This document shows positions 61,936-64,000 of a stretch of 64,000 nucleotides of DNA, in pieces. The notes beneath the pieces were generated by a model. It saw nothing but the letters and a program-made list of their open reading frames with translations, did not search any database and had not been told where the DNA came from. This DNA is from Chryseobacterium culicis (lineage in GTDB: Bacteria; Bacteroidota; Bacteroidia; Flavobacteriales; Weeksellaceae), in contig NZ_FNWQ01000002.1 of the NCBI RefSeq assembly GCF_900108365.1, positions 558,001-622,000 of the forward strand, read 5' to 3'. Position 1 is the stretch's first letter, and each line of letters opens with the position of its first letter. The position numbers and the translations under genes are program-made.

Positions 61936-61943
61936 TATCTTTG
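61936..61943 (+). promoter_or_regulatory. -7 element of the MFS gene at 62020
   Basis: TATCTTTG fits TAnnTTTG, 76 nt before the ATG. Confidence 0.4.
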
Positions 61944-62019
61944 ATCTCGCAAAAATCTGAGGGTATGCATGGTTATCAGCCTTCAGACAGTTTTCAATTC
62001 AAATAAAAACTTATAAACA

Positions 62020-63204
62020 ATGCAGGAGAATTCTTCCCATGGTATTTCCCGGACTGTTATCTGGCTAATGGCCATTATTTCCGGACTTGTAGTCGCTAAC
62101 AATTATTATAATCAGCCTTTACTTGCCCTTATTTCTGAAGAGCTTCAGGTTTCTGAAAGTGCCGCAAGTAAAATATCTGTCCTTACCCAGATAGGCTACG
62201 CACTGGGCCTGCTGCTTATTGTTCCGTTGGGAGATAAATTCTTCCGCAAGAAGTTAATTTTAATTGATCTGTTTCTGGTTTTCGGATCACTATTATGGAT
62301 GACGTTTGCTACTCAGCTGTGGATGCTGTATGCAGCCAGTTTACTGATTGGAGCTACGTCGGTTATTCCACAGTTATTTGTTCCGATTGCTGCTGAGCTC
62401 TCATCAGATAAAGAAAAGTCTTCCAATATCGGACTGGTAATGTCAGGGTTATTGCTCGGAATTCTCCTTTCTCGTTTTGTAGGTGGAATTGTTGGCGAAG
62501 TATGGGGCTGGAGAGCGATGTTTGGTATTGCTGCAGGGCTGATGATTCTGGTTTGGTTAGCGGTTTATAAAATGCTTCCTGAAATGTCTCCTAATTTTAA
62601 AGGGACCTACAAAGAACTGATGCGTTCTGTGGCGCAGCTGGCAAAAACACAGCCGGTTCTTCAGTTGGCATCATTTCGGGGTGCTATGGCATTCGGATCT
62701 ATGTGTGCCTTGTTTACCACGTTGGTTTTTCATATGGAGAAACCACCTTTTAATGCAGGATCTTCTGTAGTGGGCAGCTTTGGATTAGCAGGAGCTGTAG
62801 GAGCATTGGCGGCGGCTAAGGTTGGTAAGCTTCAGAAGTATCTGGATATTAACCGGATTATCCTGTATGCTCTATTAATTGTTATAGGGAGCTGGGGATT
62901 TACCTATTTTGCGGGAGAAACGTATTGGGGACTGATTGTAGGGGTTATTCTAGTTGATCTGGGAGTACAGTCCAGCCATATTATGAACCAGACCAATTAT
63001 TTTTTGATTAAATCAAACGCGGTCAACAGGCTGAATACCGTTTATATGGTATCTTATTTCATTGGCGGATCGCTGGGTACTTGGCTGGCTTCTGTGGCCT
63101 GGCAGAAAGCTCAATGGACCGGAGTGTGCTTTATAGGCGCAGTATTCGGAGCATTGGCACTAATAGCGCACATTCTGTTTTGTAAAAAAGTAAATAAGGT
63201 GTAA
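62020..63204 (+). CDS. MFS transporter
   Basis: 394 residues, twelve hydrophobic segments. ANNYYNQPLLALI and the loop PLGDKFFRKKLIL are typical of YnfM/YgaY-like DHA1 efflux carriers. Substrate unknown. Convergent with a HxlR regulator. Confidence 0.92.
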   Translation: MQENSSHGISRTVIWLMAIISGLVVANNYYNQPLLALISEELQVSESAASKISVLTQIGYALGLLLIVPLGDKFFRKKLILIDLFLVFGSLLWMTFATQLWMLYAASLLIGATSVIPQLFVPIAAELSSDKEKSSNIGLVMSGLLLGILLSRFVGGIVGEVWGWRAMFGIAAGLMILVWLAVYKMLPEMSPNFKGTYKELMRSVAQLAKTQPVLQLASFRGAMAFGSMCALFTTLVFHMEKPPFNAGSSVVGSFGLAGAVGALAAAKVGKLQKYLDINRIILYALLIVIGSWGFTYFAGETYWGLIVGVILVDLGVQSSHIMNQTNYFLIKSNAVNRLNTVYMVSYFIGGSLGTWLASVAWQKAQWTGVCFIGAVFGALALIAHILFCKKVNKV

Positions 63205-63234
63205 ACATATTTATTTTAGGCTCACTTAATGAGG

Positions 63235-63278
63235 GTCTGAGGGGATTTTATCGCAGATAAAATCCCCTCAGACTTTTT
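63235..63278. terminator. very strong terminator shared by convergent genes
   Basis: 18-bp perfect stem from GTCTGAGGGG to CCCCTCAGAC (63235-63252, 63256-63273), 3-nt loop, then TTTTT. The T tract runs into the HxlR stop codon. Confidence 0.9.
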
Positions 63279-63660
63279 ATGACAATCCGTTTGTGTCTTC
63301 CTGTGCCTGCATCAGTTCTCTGTGTTTGCCGCCCCATTCATCAAGCTGCTTCCAGATCGGGATCAGTTCTCTTGCGATAGCTGTCAGTTCATAATCTACC
63401 CTTGGCGGAACTTCTGCATGAACCGTTCTCTTTACCAGACTTTCTTTTTCCAGCTCTCTCAGCTGAAGAGTAAGCATTCTTTCTGTTATTCCTGAAATAG
63501 AGTTTCTAATTTCACTGAAACGTAATTTTCCGTCCTTTAATTTGTTTAGGATGATCAGCTTCCATCGTCCACCGATTTTACATACTGCATAGCTTAAATC
63601 GCATTCCTGTATATATTGCCTGTTGATATTATTCGTTGAATTTTCCTTTATCTTACCCAT
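63277..63660 (-). CDS. HxlR family regulator
   Basis: 127 residues. Winged helix with CDLSYAVCKIGGRWKLIILNKL and RFSEIRNSISGITERMLTLQL. The CDL cysteine could act in redox sensing, as in HypR, but that is speculative. Divergent from the gene at 63820. Confidence 0.92.
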   Translation of the reverse strand: MGKIKENSTNNINRQYIQECDLSYAVCKIGGRWKLIILNKLKDGKLRFSEIRNSISGITERMLTLQLRELEKESLVKRTVHAEVPPRVDYELTAIARELIPIWKQLDEWGGKHRELMQAQEDTNGLS

Positions 63661-63665
63661 TACTT

Positions 63666-63675
63666 ACAAATTTGT
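63666..63675. promoter_or_regulatory. possible HxlR operator
   Basis: ACAAATTTGT is a perfect 10-bp palindrome just upstream of the HxlR start, followed by TTGTACC. Confidence 0.35.
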
Positions 63676-63819
63676 TTGTACCATACATTTAGCTGTATAC
63701 AATGCAAATGTAAGGTTTGAGATTTAATTTTACTGACCGAAACAAGAAATAAACTGCAATAGAAGGACAATAGCGCTAAAGTTCTCCGCAGAAACAATTG
63801 AAATTTAAATCAAAATACA

Positions 63820-64000
63820 ATGCAATTAACACCTAAGATAACACAGATTGTAAATCATTTAGAAACCATACAACCTTTTAATCCTCAGAATTCCTTAGAC
63901 GGTGCACGTAAATTTCTTGAAACAATGACGCTTCAGCTTAGTGGTAGGAAAGAATCCGTTACAATGATTGAAGAGCTGTATATTCAGCAGGAAAACCACC
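63820..64000 (+). CDS. unknown gene, N-terminal 60 residues (cut by window edge)
   Basis: Begins MQLTPKITQIVNHLETIQPF and runs off the window. Residues around 30-60 (FLETMTLQLSGRKES, IEELYIQQENH) fit the N-terminus of an alpha/beta hydrolase of the acetyl-esterase type. This guess rests on the pattern only. It is divergent from and probably controlled by HxlR. Confidence 0.6.
   Translation, partial: MQLTPKITQIVNHLETIQPFNPQNSLDGARKFLETMTLQLSGRKESVTMIEELYIQQENH

Noticed and set aside
1..64000. CRISPR arrays, tRNA or rRNA genes, insertion sequences, phage genes
   Set aside because: No regular repeat-spacer pattern, no cloverleaf or rRNA-like sequence and no transposase, integrase or phage structural protein was seen on either strand.

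Overview
The window reads as ordinary chromosome of a flavobacterium, most likely Chryseobacterium or a close Weeksellaceae relative. This is inferred from AT-rich spacers, -7 elements of the form TAnnTTTG in place of a sigma70 -10, few Shine-Dalgarno sequences, a type IX secretion C-terminal domain, bacillithiol-pathway genes and the ligase-associated DNA repair set. I see no rRNA, tRNA, CRISPR array, transposase or prophage gene.

Layout. 1-8 kb: 5' part of an acyl-CoA dehydrogenase, a secreted nuclease, a satD/DUF3307 pair, purC, purF and a secreted glycerophosphodiesterase. 8-12 kb: four paralogous outer-membrane beta-barrel genes on the minus strand, each behind a -24/-12 (sigma54-like) promoter, plus an orphan promoter of the same kind with no normal gene. 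12-21 kb: aroB, an rRNA pseudouridine synthase, nicotinamidase, a DEAD-box helicase, a bacillithiol/redox operon with a Crp/Fnr regulator, and a MocR regulator divergent from an EamA exporter. 21-33.5 kb: two Crp/Fnr paralogues, then a 12-gene co-directional run of general-stress functions (KGG protein, YciF ferritin-like protein, catalase, alcohol dehydrogenase, CinA, two SDRs, a lipoprotein, a FAD/Rieske oxidoreductase, DUF6766). 33.5-44.7 kb: regulators each paired with small metabolic or transport genes (AraC with an exported flavodoxin-RidA fusion; MocR with cupin, DapA-like and thioredoxin-like genes; TetR with a small membrane operon and an MFS exporter). 44.8-51.5 kb: ligase-associated DNA repair genes (pdeM, helicase, ligase, exonuclease) with gpmA among them. 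51.7-64 kb: an S41 peptidase, SDRs, AraC, Crp, HxlR and LuxR-type regulators, a CAT-like acetyltransferase, an MBL hydrolase, an MFS transporter and a cut gene at the right edge.

Most interesting: (a) three ATAAG-N8-CTTAT-type operators exactly 29 bp apart in front of satD; (b) five sigma54-like promoters within 3.1 kb, one driving a terminator-bounded RNA of about 250 nt or a 43-residue peptide; (c) a TGA-N6-TCA box at a constant distance (36.5-37.5 bp) from the -7 element in front of the stress run, a lipoprotein gene, an SDR gene and possibly a LuxR-type gene, which points to class II activation by the Crp/Fnr paralogues; (d) terminators inside the stress run that should grade its expression.
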